A stretch of 64,000 nucleotides of DNA from Pseudomonas nitroreducens (GCF_024170165.1 NZ_JALJXP010000016.1:62001-126000), one strand, 5' to 3'. Positions 29,987 through 38,808 are shown, counted from the stretch's first letter. Numbers and translations: made by a program. The notes: generated from the sequence alone by a model not told the origin.

Positions 29987-31731
29987 GCGTTGACGCCTTC
30001 GATGCGCGGCGGCTCGCCCTGCCACACCGCCGCCAGGGCGGTATCGCTGAACTGGCCGAGGCGGTCATACACCGGGCGACCCTCGACGAAGGTCAGCTGC
30101 ACTTCGGTGCGGTGGATGAAGTTGCGCGCCGGCTGTTCGAAGAGGTTTCGGTCGAGCACGATGAAGTCCGCCGACTTGCCCGCTTCCAGGCTGCCGGTGA
30201 GTTTTTCCAGGCCCATGGCATAGGCGCCATTGAGGGTTGCCACGCGAATCGCCTGCTCCAGTGTGATCGGTTCGCCGAAGCAGGCCGGGTCGTCGTTCCA
30301 CGGGTTCTGCCGGGTGACCAGGGTTTCCAGCGCCAGCCACGGGTCGATGGACGCCACCGGCCAGTCGGTGCCGAACACCGCGATGCCGCCGGCGGCCAGC
30401 ACGCCCTTGAAGTCGTAGATGCGCTTCAGGCGATCCGTGCCGTAGCCCGAACGCGCGCCGCTGGCGAAGGGTGTCGGGTACCAGGCTGCCGGGGAGAACT
30501 CGGCGATCACTTCCAGCTCGCGGAAGCGCTTGAGGTTGCCCGGATGCAGGATGGTGCTGTGCGCGCACTGGTGGCGCACGCCGCTGAAGCCGTTGCGGCG
30601 GCGTGCTTCGGCCACGGCGTCGAGGAACACGTCAGACGCCGCGTCGCCGGTGCAGTGGGCGATGACGCGGATGCCGCGACTATCCATGTCCACCACCATG
30701 TCGGTGATGTGTTCGGGGGTCAGGTTGAGCTTGCCGCGCCAGGCGTCCTCGCCCGGCCAGGGGGTAATGAGGAAAGAGGAGCGCGGCTCGACGGTGCCGT
30801 CGAAGTGGAACTTCACCGCGTTCGCCGACAGCCGTGCACTGCGGTAGTAGTGGCGCTCGCCGCTGAGCAGTTCCCAGCGGCGACGCACCGGGAAGATATC
30901 GTCCTGCCAGCTGATTGCCGCTTCCACCCGCAGGGTCAGTTGTCCGGCATCGTCAAGGTACTTGAGCGCGTCCAGACGGTTCTCGCAGACGTGCAGGTAC
31001 TTCGCCGCCGTGACGCCACGCGAGCTCTGGAAGTGCACACCCTCGCGGTAGGACTGGCGCAGCACCTTGGCCGGGGTCGGCGGCATGGCGGCGTGGATCA
31101 GCGCGTAAGCGCCGTCAATCAGCAGGCCGTTGGGCTCGCCGGTCAGCTCGTCGCGCTCCAGGTAGCCGTTGCGCGGGTCGGCGGTGCTGGCGTCGATGCC
31201 GGCCAGTTCCAGGGCGCGGGAGTTGACCATCATGGTGCCCCACATGCGGTCGAGAAGCGCCACCGGGCGGTCCGGCAGGATGCTGTCGAGCCACTCGCGG
31301 CCCGGCTTCAGCCCGGCCTCGCGGAAGGTGTAGCGCACCCAGTACTGGCCATAGACCCAGCCGTCGCCGGGGTGACTGTCGGCGTAATCGCGGATAGCTT
31401 TGGCCAGTTGCTCCGGGGTCGGGTCTTCGATGCCGACGTCGAGGTCGTCGGCGTAGCGCGGGTTCAGCGCCAGGTCCGGGTGGGTGTGCATGTCGTGCAG
31501 GCCGGGCATGCAGAACGCGCCTTCGAGGTCGCGCACCAGGGTCTCCGGGCCGATCAGGTGCTGCATGTCCTCGTGGCGACCCACCGCCAGCAGCCGGCCA
31601 TCGCGGATGGCCACGGCCTCGGCCCAGGGCTGGGCGGGGTCGAGGGTATAGAAGCGGCCGTTGTGCAGCAGCAGTTCGGCGAAGCGCTCGGTGGGGGAAT
31701 TGGAGGAGCGGAAGCGGTCCGGAGCGGTCAT
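29983..31731 (-). CDS. YtcJ-like metal-dependent amidohydrolase
   Basis: The 582-residue protein belongs to the amidohydrolase_3 group. Visible metal ligands are the H-x-H in D-M-H-T-H-P near residue 77, a His in R-V-I-A-H-C-T-G-D near residue 345 and in H-Q-C-A-H-S, and the late Asp in F-G-T-D-W-P-V. Such enzymes hydrolyse cyclic or N-acyl compounds; the natural substrate is not known. A 19-codon in-frame extension upstream is possible but lacks homology. The chosen ATG starts the usual beta-sandwich segment a few residues later. It is coupled to the COG0523 GTPase downstream and divergent from an AraC-type regulator. Confidence 0.87.
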   Translation of the reverse strand: MTAPDRFRSSNSPTERFAELLLHNGRFYTLDPAQPWAEAVAIRDGRLLAVGRHEDMQHLIGPETLVRDLEGAFCMPGLHDMHTHPDLALNPRYADDLDVGIEDPTPEQLAKAIRDYADSHPGDGWVYGQYWVRYTFREAGLKPGREWLDSILPDRPVALLDRMWGTMMVNSRALELAGIDASTADPRNGYLERDELTGEPNGLLIDGAYALIHAAMPPTPAKVLRQSYREGVHFQSSRGVTAAKYLHVCENRLDALKYLDDAGQLTLRVEAAISWQDDIFPVRRRWELLSGERHYYRSARLSANAVKFHFDGTVEPRSSFLITPWPGEDAWRGKLNLTPEHITDMVVDMDSRGIRVIAHCTGDAASDVFLDAVAEARRRNGFSGVRHQCAHSTILHPGNLKRFRELEVIAEFSPAAWYPTPFASGARSGYGTDRLKRIYDFKGVLAAGGIAVFGTDWPVASIDPWLALETLVTRQNPWNDDPACFGEPITLEQAIRVATLNGAYAMGLEKLTGSLEAGKSADFIVLDRNLFEQPARNFIHRTEVQLTFVEGRPVYDRLGQFSDTALAAVWQGEPPRIEGVNA

Positions 31732-31843
31732 GGGAGGCCCTTGTTGTTCTTGTCCGTGGAGGCAGTATAGGGCTCGGCTTTTGGCCATTGACTAGCATAA
31801 GATGACAACTCACTAGCAGCAGACGACAGCTTGAGCCTGCACC

Positions 31844-32890
31844 ATGCCTACCGCGTCCTTCGACATCGATTACGCCGCCCGCCAGCTGTTCCGCCACTTC
31901 CTCGACGAGTGGCGCGCCCGCCCTGTGCTACCCGCTCTGGCGCCATTGCTCGGCGGCCTCGGCTTGCCCACCAGCAGCGAAGCGGCCGCCGCCGAGATGA
32001 ACTTCGCCCGCTATTACCGACTGCTGCAGCAGGCCGCCGGGCTGCTCGGCCCGAGCGACTTCTTCCTGCGCCTGGGCCAACGCTACAACCTCTATGACCT
32101 GGGGGTGATCGGCTACGCGCTGATCAGCGCGGCCAACCTGCGGCGTTCCTGGGACATCTCCCTCGGGCAGCCTTCGAGCCTGATGCCGCACCCGATCCAC
32201 ACCCACCGCGAGGAAGTCTGCGAACACATCCGCCTGACGCTACAGCTACCGCCCTTCAGCGAGGTGGAGCGCATCGCCCTCTGCGAGGAATGGCTGAGCA
32301 GCACCTGGCGCTGGCTGTGCCAGCGCCTGCCGGACCTGGAGAGCTGCACCGGCATGCAACTGCACCTGCCGTACCCGCCGCCGGCCCATGCGGCCCTGTA
32401 TCGCCAACTCTTCCCCGGCCCCTGCCACTTCAATGCCGGGCAGGCCGAGTTGTGGATGCCGAAGGCCTTCCACGACCAGCCCTTCTCCACCGCCAACCCG
32501 TCGGTGAGCCGGCTGTGCCAGGCCCAGGGCGCGGCCACGCTGGCCAGCTTCGAGCGCGGCCCGGCGCTGCCGGATGATGTGCGCTACTACCTGCTGCAGA
32601 ATGCGCGCATCCCACTCCCGGACCTGGAGCAGACCGCCGCTTGGCTGCGCCTGCCACCGCATACGCTGCAGCGCCGGCTGCGCGAACATGGGCTGACCTT
32701 CAAGGGAATAGTGCTGGAGGTAAGGATGGCGCTGGCCCAGCGTTACCTGCTGGCCAGCAGGATGGCGTTGCAGGAGATTGCCTTCCTGCTCGGCTATGAA
32801 CACGTCACCAGCTTCCACCGGGCATTCCAGCGGTTCACCGGGACGACGCCGGAGCGGTTTCGTGCAGCGGGTGGAATCGCGCCGGAGTGA
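31844..32890 (+). CDS. AraC-family transcriptional regulator
   Basis: The 348-residue regulator has an N-terminal arabinose-binding-domain-like sensor (about residues 20-200) of the type found in OruR/ArgR-like and virulence regulators. The C-terminal double helix-turn-helix (about 245-340) has the signature L-Q-E-I-A-F-L-L-G-Y and S-F-H-R-A-F-Q-R-F-T-G-T-T-P. It is divergent from the amidohydrolase/GTPase unit with 112 bases between the starts, so it most likely controls that unit. No operator could be defined by eye. Confidence 0.92.
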   Translation: MPTASFDIDYAARQLFRHFLDEWRARPVLPALAPLLGGLGLPTSSEAAAAEMNFARYYRLLQQAAGLLGPSDFFLRLGQRYNLYDLGVIGYALISAANLRRSWDISLGQPSSLMPHPIHTHREEVCEHIRLTLQLPPFSEVERIALCEEWLSSTWRWLCQRLPDLESCTGMQLHLPYPPPAHAALYRQLFPGPCHFNAGQAELWMPKAFHDQPFSTANPSVSRLCQAQGAATLASFERGPALPDDVRYYLLQNARIPLPDLEQTAAWLRLPPHTLQRRLREHGLTFKGIVLEVRMALAQRYLLASRMALQEIAFLLGYEHVTSFHRAFQRFTGTTPERFRAAGGIAPE

Positions 32891-32895
32891 AGCGA

Positions 32896-32959
32896 TCGCG
32901 GACAGAGTCCGCTCCTACGCCAGGGTTGATCATCGTGTAGGAGCGGACTCTGCCCGCGA
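32896..32959. repeat. Divergent REP pair after the AraC gene
   Basis: Two REP elements of the GCGGAC/GTCCGC subtype lie at 32896-32918 (reverse) and 32937-32959 (forward), six bases after the AraC-type regulator's stop and before the end of the convergent VOC gene. No other terminator is visible between these genes, so the pair may also limit transcription. Confidence 0.85.
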
Positions 32960-32976
32960 TTGTCTCGGCCGCGCGT

Positions 32977-33393
32977 TTAGGCTTCCTTCTCGCAATTGAT
33001 CATCCACGGCACCCCGAAGCGATCCTCCAGCGCGCCGAACAGCTCGGCCCAGAAGGTCTGGTCCAGCGGCATGGTGACCTTGCCGCCCTTGCCGAGGGCT
33101 TCGAAGATGCGCCGCGCTTCGGCCTTGGTGTCGACGTTGAGGGTGATCGACACGCCTTTCACGCCCTCGTACTGGCCGCACTGCGGGGAGGCGTCCGAGC
33201 CCATCAGCACGTGGCCGCCCACTTCCAGGCGGATGTGGATGATGCGGTTCTTCAGCGCCTCGGGCATGTCCTCGCAGCCCGGCGCGTCGGAGAAGCGCAT
33301 CAGGTGCGGCAGCTTGCCATTCAGCACTTCGGCGTAATAACGGAAGGCTTCTTCGCAGTTGCCGTCGAAGACCAGGTAGGCATTCATCAACAT
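32977..33393 (-). CDS. PhnB-like VOC-superfamily protein
   Basis: The 138-residue protein has the PhnB/3-demethylubiquinone-methyltransferase-like fold of the glyoxalase superfamily: Y-L-V-F-D-G-N-C-E-E-A-F-R-Y-Y near the start, G-S-D-A-S-P in the middle and W-A-E-L-F-G-A-L-E-D-R-F-G-V-P-W near the end. Its activity is unknown. GAGGA before the ATG sets the start. It lies 17 bases downstream of a YCII/DGPF gene, a pairing seen in many bacteria together with an ECF sigma factor; no sigma factor gene is present here. Confidence 0.88.
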   Translation of the reverse strand: MLMNAYLVFDGNCEEAFRYYAEVLNGKLPHLMRFSDAPGCEDMPEALKNRIIHIRLEVGGHVLMGSDASPQCGQYEGVKGVSITLNVDTKAEARRIFEALGKGGKVTMPLDQTFWAELFGALEDRFGVPWMINCEKEA

Positions 33394-33410
33394 GACAGTG
33401 TCCTCTTCAA

Positions 33411-33836
33411 TCAGGATTTGCTGGCGATTTCCGCGCGCAGGCGTTCTTCCTGCTCGCGCAGTTCAGGGGTGAATTCAGCGCCGAAGTCCTCGGCCTCGAA
33501 GATCTGCCGGATCTCGATCTCGGACTCGCCGTCGAAGGGATTGGGCGAGCGCCTGACCCAGTCGATGCACTCCTGCAGCGAGGCGGTCTGCATGATCCAG
33601 AAGCCGGCGATCAACTCCTTGGTCTCGGCGAACGGGCCGTCGACCACCTGCCGCGACGCGCCATCGAAGCGCACCCGCGCACCTTTCACGCTGGGGTGCA
33701 GGCCCTCGCCGGCGAGCATCACACCGGCCTTCACCAGTTCCTCGTTGTAGGCTCCCATGGCGGCGAGCAGCTCCTCCTTGGGCATCACGCCGGCTTCGGA
33801 GTCGGCGGTGGCTTTGACGATCACCATGAAACGCAT
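33411..33836 (-). CDS. YCII/DGPF-domain protein
   Basis: The 141-residue product starts M-R-F-M-V-I-V-K-A and carries the D-G-P-F motif near residue 66 (V-V-D-G-P-F-A-E-T-K-E), typical of the YCII-related family. The upstream in-frame codons form a basic peptide without family similarity, so the ATG giving the domain start was taken. GGAG/AAAGA precedes it. It is first in a two-gene unit with the PhnB-like gene. Relatives are often linked to ECF sigma factors as a possible signal or detoxification module. Function unproven. Confidence 0.85.
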   Translation of the reverse strand: MRFMVIVKATADSEAGVMPKEELLAAMGAYNEELVKAGVMLAGEGLHPSVKGARVRFDGASRQVVDGPFAETKELIAGFWIMQTASLQECIDWVRRSPNPFDGESEIEIRQIFEAEDFGAEFTPELREQEERLRAEIASKS

Positions 33837-34128
33837 GGTCTTTCTCCTCTTGTTGTCATTCTCTGTAAGGGCCAGCGTGGCGGCCGGTTGTTTCCGGTTC
33901 CTGAGGAGTAGTCGAAGGGCGCGACAGCAGATCGACAGGCCAGCCAAAAAAAATTTGCGCAGGGCTACGGGGTTTCTGAGCATAGGCCGGCGATTGTGAT
34001 GACGCAGTGAGCGCGCCAGGGATTCACAGCCCGGCTCGACGGCCGGGGAACAGACGAATGGCTGACTGGACAGCCTCGGCCGCGCTCCCTAGATTCAGTC
34101 CTTTTCGCACGACACGGAGCATCACCCC

Positions 34129-34596
34129 ATGAGCCTGGAATCGGTTCGCGCCTTCTTCGCCGAAAAGGCCCCCGACATCGCCATCATCGAGCTGGAAACC
34201 AGCACCGCCACCGTCGCCCTGGCCGCCGAGGCCCACGGCGTGGAGCCGGGCCGCATCGCCAAGACCCTTTCCCTGCGCGTCGGCGAGCGCACCGTACTGG
34301 TGGTGGCGCGCGGCGATGCACGGCTGGACAACCGCAAGCTGAAGGAAGCCTTCGGCGCCAAGGCGAAGATGCTCGGCGCCGAAGAAGTGGTGGAGCTGAC
34401 TGGTCATCCGGTGGGCGGCGTCTGTCCGTTCGGCCTGGCGACGCCGTTGCCGGTGTATTGCGATGTGTCGCTGCAGGCCTTCGACGAAGTGCTGCCGGCG
34501 GCGGGCGCGGTGCACAGCGCAGTGCGGATCGAACCGCAGCGCATGGCGCAGCTGGTGGCGGCGGATTGGATCGATGTTTGCCAGGAATTGGCCTGA
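34129..34596 (+). CDS. YbaK/EbsC-family aminoacyl-tRNA deacylase
   Basis: The 155-residue protein has the YbaK/ProX editing fold. It shows the K-T-L-S-L-R strand, D-N-R-K-L-K-E-A-F-G-A-K (the catalytic-lysine region of YbaK relatives) and the loop G-G-V-C-P-F-G-L near residue 102. Members hydrolyse mischarged tRNAs such as Cys- or Ala-tRNA(Pro) in trans. The exact specificity cannot be assigned from sequence. ACGGAGCATCACCCC before the ATG contains a good GGAG. It stands alone. Confidence 0.9.
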   Translation: MSLESVRAFFAEKAPDIAIIELETSTATVALAAEAHGVEPGRIAKTLSLRVGERTVLVVARGDARLDNRKLKEAFGAKAKMLGAEEVVELTGHPVGGVCPFGLATPLPVYCDVSLQAFDEVLPAAGAVHSAVRIEPQRMAQLVAADWIDVCQELA

Positions 34597-35227
34597 TAGT
34601 TTTTTGCTGCCCATGTCGCCTGACCTGCGGGAGCGGGCTATGCCTGCGACCAGCAATTAAGTCCATCGCACCGACGTTCGCCGGACCTGTCGATGTATCC
34701 GTCAGGGACTTCGCGGACAAGGTCCGCTCCTACAGTGGAAATCGGCGTTGGGCGGTTCGCGAGCAAGCTCGCTCCTACGAAAAGCCAATGCGCCGCTCTG
34801 GTTCTGGCTCCTACTCTGAAAGGCTTCCAGAGGAACATCCGCACGCGCCGACTGCCCCGTTCAGGAGGCCTCGTTGAAGCGGAGTTTCAGGGGTTGAGCG
34901 GCATGGATGCCGCGAGAGCCGCGATGGGCCAGGGATGGCCCTTCGTGGGGGGACGCCTAGTTCGGGCCCCTGAAATTTCGTTTCAACGAGGGAATTTTTC
35001 GCCTAAGCGAAAAACCGGATGTCCGGGGCAAGACCTTTTGGTTCCTTTTGGGTCGTTTGCCAAAAGGGACTCGCCCGAGGGGGTGAAACAGAGCATCTGC
35101 GCGCACGCCAAAGCGGCGCTAAAACACCCAAGCTGAAGCAACATAAACCGGCACCACAGAAGCCGAGAACAAGCGCCGGCCCTGCCGGCGGATCGCGGGC
35201 ATAGCCCGCGCCTGCACCCTGTTCCTG
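34597..35227. repeat. Non-coding island of REP elements and strong hairpins
   Basis: No convincing gene is present. REP elements lie at 34711-34733 and 34756-34778. They are followed by a series of near-perfect hairpins: 34899-34914 (GCGGCAT arms), 34926-34941 (GGGCCA arms), 34995-35014 (TTTTTCGC, CTAA, GCGAAAAA), 35044-35067 (CCTTTTGG arms), 35174-35190 (CGCCGGC arms) and 35194-35210 (CGCGGGC arms). A 147-codon frame over part of it begins inside the REP pair. Its peptide lacks the Pseudomonas codon pattern, although similar peptides are often annotated in Pseudomonas as small hypotheticals. A repetitive, structured element is the better reading. Confidence 0.6.
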
Positions 35228-35229
35228 AA

Positions 35230-35297
35230 GTGTTGTTCCAGCAACACCCACCCAACACTTTGCTGTTCACCCAGCGCCGCAACTGTTGGCAATAACA
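35230..35297 (+). promoter_or_regulatory. Candidate enhancer sites for the sfn operon
   Basis: Three dyads built from the same TGTT/AACA units lie upstream of the sigma-54 element: GTGTTG-N6-CAACAC at 35230-35247, AACA-N6-TGTT at 35254-35267 and TGTT-N6-AACA at 35284-35297. They sit about 35-100 bases before the -24 box, a suitable distance for a bacterial enhancer-binding protein such as SfnR. Assignment to SfnR is inference. Confidence 0.45.
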
Positions 35298-35330
35298 ACC
35301 AAATCATTGATTTAAAAGGATTTTAATTTC

Positions 35331-35346
35331 CGGCACAGCTTGTGCA
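35331..35346 (+). promoter_or_regulatory. Sigma-54 promoter of sfnB
   Basis: CGGCAC-N5-GTGCA matches the -24/-12 consensus TGGCAC-N5-TTGCA with two mismatches. It has the invariant GG and GC dinucleotides at the required 12-base register. Transcription would start near 35357, about 50 bases before the sfnB ATG. sfn genes of P. putida are known to need RpoN. Confidence 0.7.
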
Positions 35347-35408
35347 ATGACCTCATCAGACAGACCCGAACGCCGGGTCGAATCATCTGCCGAGGTCGCT
35401 GTACTGCC

Positions 35409-36632
35409 ATGCCACAACTCCCCGAATCCGCCCACTACGACATCCGCGAGCCGAACGCGCAGCGGATCGTCTCCGACGCGCAAGCCATCGAAGTCGCCCA
35501 TAAGGTCGCCGCCTTCCTGCTCGAAGGCGCCGCCGCGCGCGACCGTAACCGCGAAGTCCCGCCCGAGATCGTCGAGGTCTACTCCAACAGCGGCCTGTGG
35601 GGCATCACCGTGCCCCGCGAGTTCGGCGGCGCCGAGGTGTCCTACGCGACCCTCGCCGAAGTCATCGCCATCGTCTCCGCCGCCGATCCGTCACTGGGGC
35701 AGATTCCGCAGAACCACTACTGCCTGCTGGAAGACATCCGCCTGCAGGGTAGCGCCGAACAGAAGCGCTTCTTCTTCGACCTCGCGCTCAAGGGCAACCG
35801 CTTCGCCAACGCGCTGTCGGAAACCGGCGGCAAGAACGTCCAGGACATCCAGACCCGCCTGCGCCATGACGGCGACAGCGTGGTCATCGATGGCCGCAAG
35901 GGCTACTGCACCGGCTCGCTCTACGCCCACTGGATCGGCGTACTTGGCCTGGACGAACAGAACAACGCCCAGCTCGCTTTCGTCCCGCGCGGCACGCCAG
36001 GGCTGGTGATAGTCGATGACTGGGCCAGCATCGGCCAGCGCACCACCTCCAGCGGCACCGTGCTGGTGGAAGGCCTGCGCGTGCCAGCGTTCAACGTCTT
36101 CCCCACCCACCGCTCCTACGACGTGCCGACCCTGGCCGGCCCCTTCGCGCAGATCACCACCGCCGCCATCGACGCCGGCATCGCCCGCGCGGCGCTGCGC
36201 GATACCATTGCCTTCGTCCGCGAGCAGGCCCGCCCATGGATCGACGCCGGCGTGGAGAAGGCCAGCGAAGACCCGCTGACCATCATCCAGGTCGGTGAAC
36301 TGGGCATCCGCATCGAAGCCGCCGACGCCCTGCTGGAACGCGCCGGAAAGGTGATGGACGCCGCCCGCCCGGCGCCGGACGAAGACAGCGTGGCCCGCGC
36401 CTCGGTCGCCGTGGCCAAGGCCAAGGTGCTGACCACCGAGGTCGCCATCGAGGCCTCGAACAAGCTGTTCGAACTCGGCGGCACCCGCTCCACCCTCGCC
36501 CGCCACGGCTTCGACCGCCACTGGCGCAACGCCCGCGTGCACACCCTGCACGACCCGGTGCGCTGGAAGTACCACCTGGTCGGCAACTGGCTGCTCAACG
36601 ACAAGCGCCCGCCGCGCCACGACTGGAACTGA
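35409..36632 (+). CDS. sfnB: SfnB-family sulfur-acquisition flavin oxidoreductase
   Basis: The 407-residue protein has the acyl-CoA dehydrogenase fold used by the SfnB/DszC group of FMNH2-dependent enzymes. It shows the P-R-E-F-G-G-A-E-V-S-Y motif near residue 75, D-P-S-L-G-Q-I-P-Q-N-H, and G-G-K-N-V in place of the usual acyl-CoA segment. Related enzymes work on dimethyl sulfone or organosulfur compounds when sulfate is scarce. A longer in-frame start exists 23 codons upstream, but it overlaps the sigma-54 promoter. The chosen ATG has GAGGT upstream. First gene of a five-gene sulfur operon; it is spaced nine bases from the next gene. Confidence 0.88.
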   Translation: MPQLPESAHYDIREPNAQRIVSDAQAIEVAHKVAAFLLEGAAARDRNREVPPEIVEVYSNSGLWGITVPREFGGAEVSYATLAEVIAIVSAADPSLGQIPQNHYCLLEDIRLQGSAEQKRFFFDLALKGNRFANALSETGGKNVQDIQTRLRHDGDSVVIDGRKGYCTGSLYAHWIGVLGLDEQNNAQLAFVPRGTPGLVIVDDWASIGQRTTSSGTVLVEGLRVPAFNVFPTHRSYDVPTLAGPFAQITTAAIDAGIARAALRDTIAFVREQARPWIDAGVEKASEDPLTIIQVGELGIRIEAADALLERAGKVMDAARPAPDEDSVARASVAVAKAKVLTTEVAIEASNKLFELGGTRSTLARHGFDRHWRNARVHTLHDPVRWKYHLVGNWLLNDKRPPRHDWN

Positions 36633-36641
36633 GGACGCGCG

Positions 36642-38015
36642 ATGAGCAAGCAGATCCGCCTCAACGCCTTCGCCATGAACTGCGTCGGCCACCTGTCACC
36701 CGGCCTCTGGCGCCACCCGCGCGACCAGCAGGCCGCGCGCTACACCGACATCCACTACTGGATCGAGCTGGCGAAAACCCTCGAACGCGGCAAGATCGAC
36801 GGCCTGTTCCTCGCCGACGTGCTGGGCGTCTATGACGTCTACCACGGCAACGCCGACGCCGCCCTGCGCGCCGGCGCGCAGGTGCCGGCCAACGATCCGC
36901 TGCAGATCGTCCCGGCCATGGCCGCGGCCACCGAGCACCTGGGTTTCGGCATCACCGCCTCGGTGTCCTTCGAGCACCCGTTCCCCTTCGCCCGGCGTAT
37001 CTCCACGCTGGATCACCTGACCCGCGGCCGCGCCGGCTGGAACATCGTCACTTCCTACCTCAACAGCGGCGCGCGCAACCTGGGGTTGAAGCAGCAGCTC
37101 AACCACCAGCAGCGCTATGCCCTGGCCGAGGAGTACCTGGAGGTCTGCTACAAGCTCTGGGAAGCCAGCTGGGATGATGATGCGGTGGTCGCCGACCGTG
37201 CGAGCGGCGTCTACGCCGACCCGCGCAAGGTGCACCCCATCGAGCACAAGGGCGAGCACTTCGAAGTGCCCGGCTTCCACCTGAGCCAGCCGTCGCCGCA
37301 GCGCACGCCGGTGCTCTATCAGGCCGGCGCGTCGAGTCGCGGCAAGGCGTTCGCCGCCGGCAATGCCGAGTGCGTTTTCGTCGCTGCGCCGACCAGGCGC
37401 ATCCTCCGCGACCAGGTCGCCGACCTGCGCCGCCTCGCCGTGGAAGCCGGACGCCAGGCCAGCGACGTGCTGGTGCTGAACCAGCTCACCGTGATCGTCG
37501 CACCGACCGACGCCGAAGCGCTGGCCAAGCTGGAAGACTACCGCCGTTACAGCGACCGCGAAGGCGCCCTGGCGCTGGTCTCCGGCTGGACCGGCATCGA
37601 CTTCGGCCAGTACGCGCCGGACCAGGTGTTGCGCCACGTACAGAGCGACGCGATCCAGTCCGCGGTGGACGCCTTCAGCGCCGCCGACCCGGAGCGCCAG
37701 TGGACCGCCGCCGAGATCGCCGACTACTGCGCCCTGGGTGGCGACGGCCCGCTGCTGGTGGGATCGCCGCAGACCGTGGCGGACCAGTTGCAGGCCTGGG
37801 TCGAGGAAACCGACGTCGACGGCTTCAACCTCTCCAGCCTGGTGGCGCCGGAAACCTTCGTCGACGTCGTCGACCTGCTGGTGCCCGAGTTGCAGGCGCG
37901 CGGGCTGTTCAAGCGCGAGTACGAGCACGGCACCCTGCGCCACAAGCTGTTCGGCCAGGGCGACCGCCTGCGCGCGCCGCACCGTGCTGCGACCGTCAGA
38001 AGGAGCGCGGAATGA
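36642..38015 (+). CDS. LLM-class FMNH2-dependent monooxygenase (NtaA/SnaA/DszA family)
   Basis: The 457-residue TIM-barrel flavin monooxygenase has the family stretches G-L-F-L-A-D-V-L-G-V-Y-D, S-F-E-H-P-F-P-F-A-R-R and G-R-A-G-W-N-I-V-T-S-Y near residue 130. Members oxidise sulfones, sulfonates or chelators with reduced FMN from a separate reductase. No reductase is in this operon, so one must come from elsewhere. Place between sfnB and a methionine-type importer points to desulfurisation of an organosulfur compound. The stop overlaps the metI start region as ATGATG. The last residues are very basic. Confidence 0.9.
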   Translation: MSKQIRLNAFAMNCVGHLSPGLWRHPRDQQAARYTDIHYWIELAKTLERGKIDGLFLADVLGVYDVYHGNADAALRAGAQVPANDPLQIVPAMAAATEHLGFGITASVSFEHPFPFARRISTLDHLTRGRAGWNIVTSYLNSGARNLGLKQQLNHQQRYALAEEYLEVCYKLWEASWDDDAVVADRASGVYADPRKVHPIEHKGEHFEVPGFHLSQPSPQRTPVLYQAGASSRGKAFAAGNAECVFVAAPTRRILRDQVADLRRLAVEAGRQASDVLVLNQLTVIVAPTDAEALAKLEDYRRYSDREGALALVSGWTGIDFGQYAPDQVLRHVQSDAIQSAVDAFSAADPERQWTAAEIADYCALGGDGPLLVGSPQTVADQLQAWVEETDVDGFNLSSLVAPETFVDVVDLLVPELQARGLFKREYEHGTLRHKLFGQGDRLRAPHRAATVRRSAE

Positions 38016-38680
38016 TGGACGGCTGGTTTCGCAACCTCGACTGGCACGACCTCGCCCAGGCCTGCCTGGACACCCTCGCCATGCTCGGCGGCGCGCTGGC
38101 CTTCACCGTGCTGCTGGGCCTGCCGCTGGGCGTACTGCTGTACCTCACCGGCAAACGCCAGCTGCATGCGAAGCCCGGCCTGTACCGTGCGCTGTCGGTG
38201 GTGGTGAACATGCTGCGCTCGCTGCCGTTCATCATCCTGCTGATCGTGCTGATCCCGGTCACCACGCTGATCACCGGCACCTCGCTGGGCGTCGCCGGGG
38301 CCATCCCGCCGCTGGTGGTGGGTTGCACGCCGTTCTTCGCTCGGCTGGTGGAAACCGCCCTGCGCGAAGTCGACCGCGGCCTGGTGGAAGCCACCCAGGC
38401 GATGGGCGCCAGCACCTGGCAGATCATCTGGCACACCCTGTTGCCGGAAGCGCGCACCGGGCTGATCGCCGCCGTGACCGTCACCGCCATCGTGCTGGTG
38501 GACTACACCGCGATGTCCGGCGTGATCGGCGGCGGCGGCCTCGGCGACCTGGCCATCCGCTTCGGTTACCAGCGTTTCCAGACCGACGTGATGATCATCA
38601 CCGTCGCGCTGCTGATCCTGCTGGTGCAGGCCCTGCAGATGAGCGGCGACCGCCTCGTGGCGCGCTACACCCGGCGCTGA
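38012..38680 (+). CDS. metI: MetI-type ABC transporter permease
   Basis: The 222-residue inner-membrane protein has five to six helices and the permease coupling motif E-A-T-Q-A-M-G-A-S-T-W-Q-I-I around residue 130. G-V-I-G-G-G-G-L-G-D-L-A near residue 170 is characteristic of MetI. AAGGAG seven bases before ATG-ATG supports the start, and it overlaps the monooxygenase stop. With MetN and MetQ it should form a type I importer for methionine or another sulfur compound. The context suggests uptake of the organosulfur substrate; MetI homologues in such operons often do not carry methionine. Confidence 0.9.
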   Translation: MMDGWFRNLDWHDLAQACLDTLAMLGGALAFTVLLGLPLGVLLYLTGKRQLHAKPGLYRALSVVVNMLRSLPFIILLIVLIPVTTLITGTSLGVAGAIPPLVVGCTPFFARLVETALREVDRGLVEATQAMGASTWQIIWHTLLPEARTGLIAAVTVTAIVLVDYTAMSGVIGGGGLGDLAIRFGYQRFQTDVMIITVALLILLVQALQMSGDRLVARYTRR

Positions 38681-38808
38681 ATTCCCCGCCCACTCCCCAT
38701 CCGGGAGCGGCACTTGCGATCCACCCGCCGGCAGCCGGGCCCCGCTGCCATCAAGGCCCCACGTCCACACCACGACGGCCCACCCACTACTGCCAAGGAG
38801 CAACACCC

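Noticed and set aside
29983..31788. Longer form of the amidohydrolase by 19 residues.
   Set aside because: The added stretch lacks family similarity and runs into the divergent regulatory gap with the AraC gene.
34693..35136. A 147-codon frame in the repeat island.
   Set aside because: It begins inside REP elements and covers several hairpins; the peptide is of the type repeatedly annotated over repeats.
34983..35282. A 99-codon cysteine-rich frame on the minus strand in the same island.
   Set aside because: Lies over hairpins and the enhancer dyads of sfnB; no ribosome-binding site.
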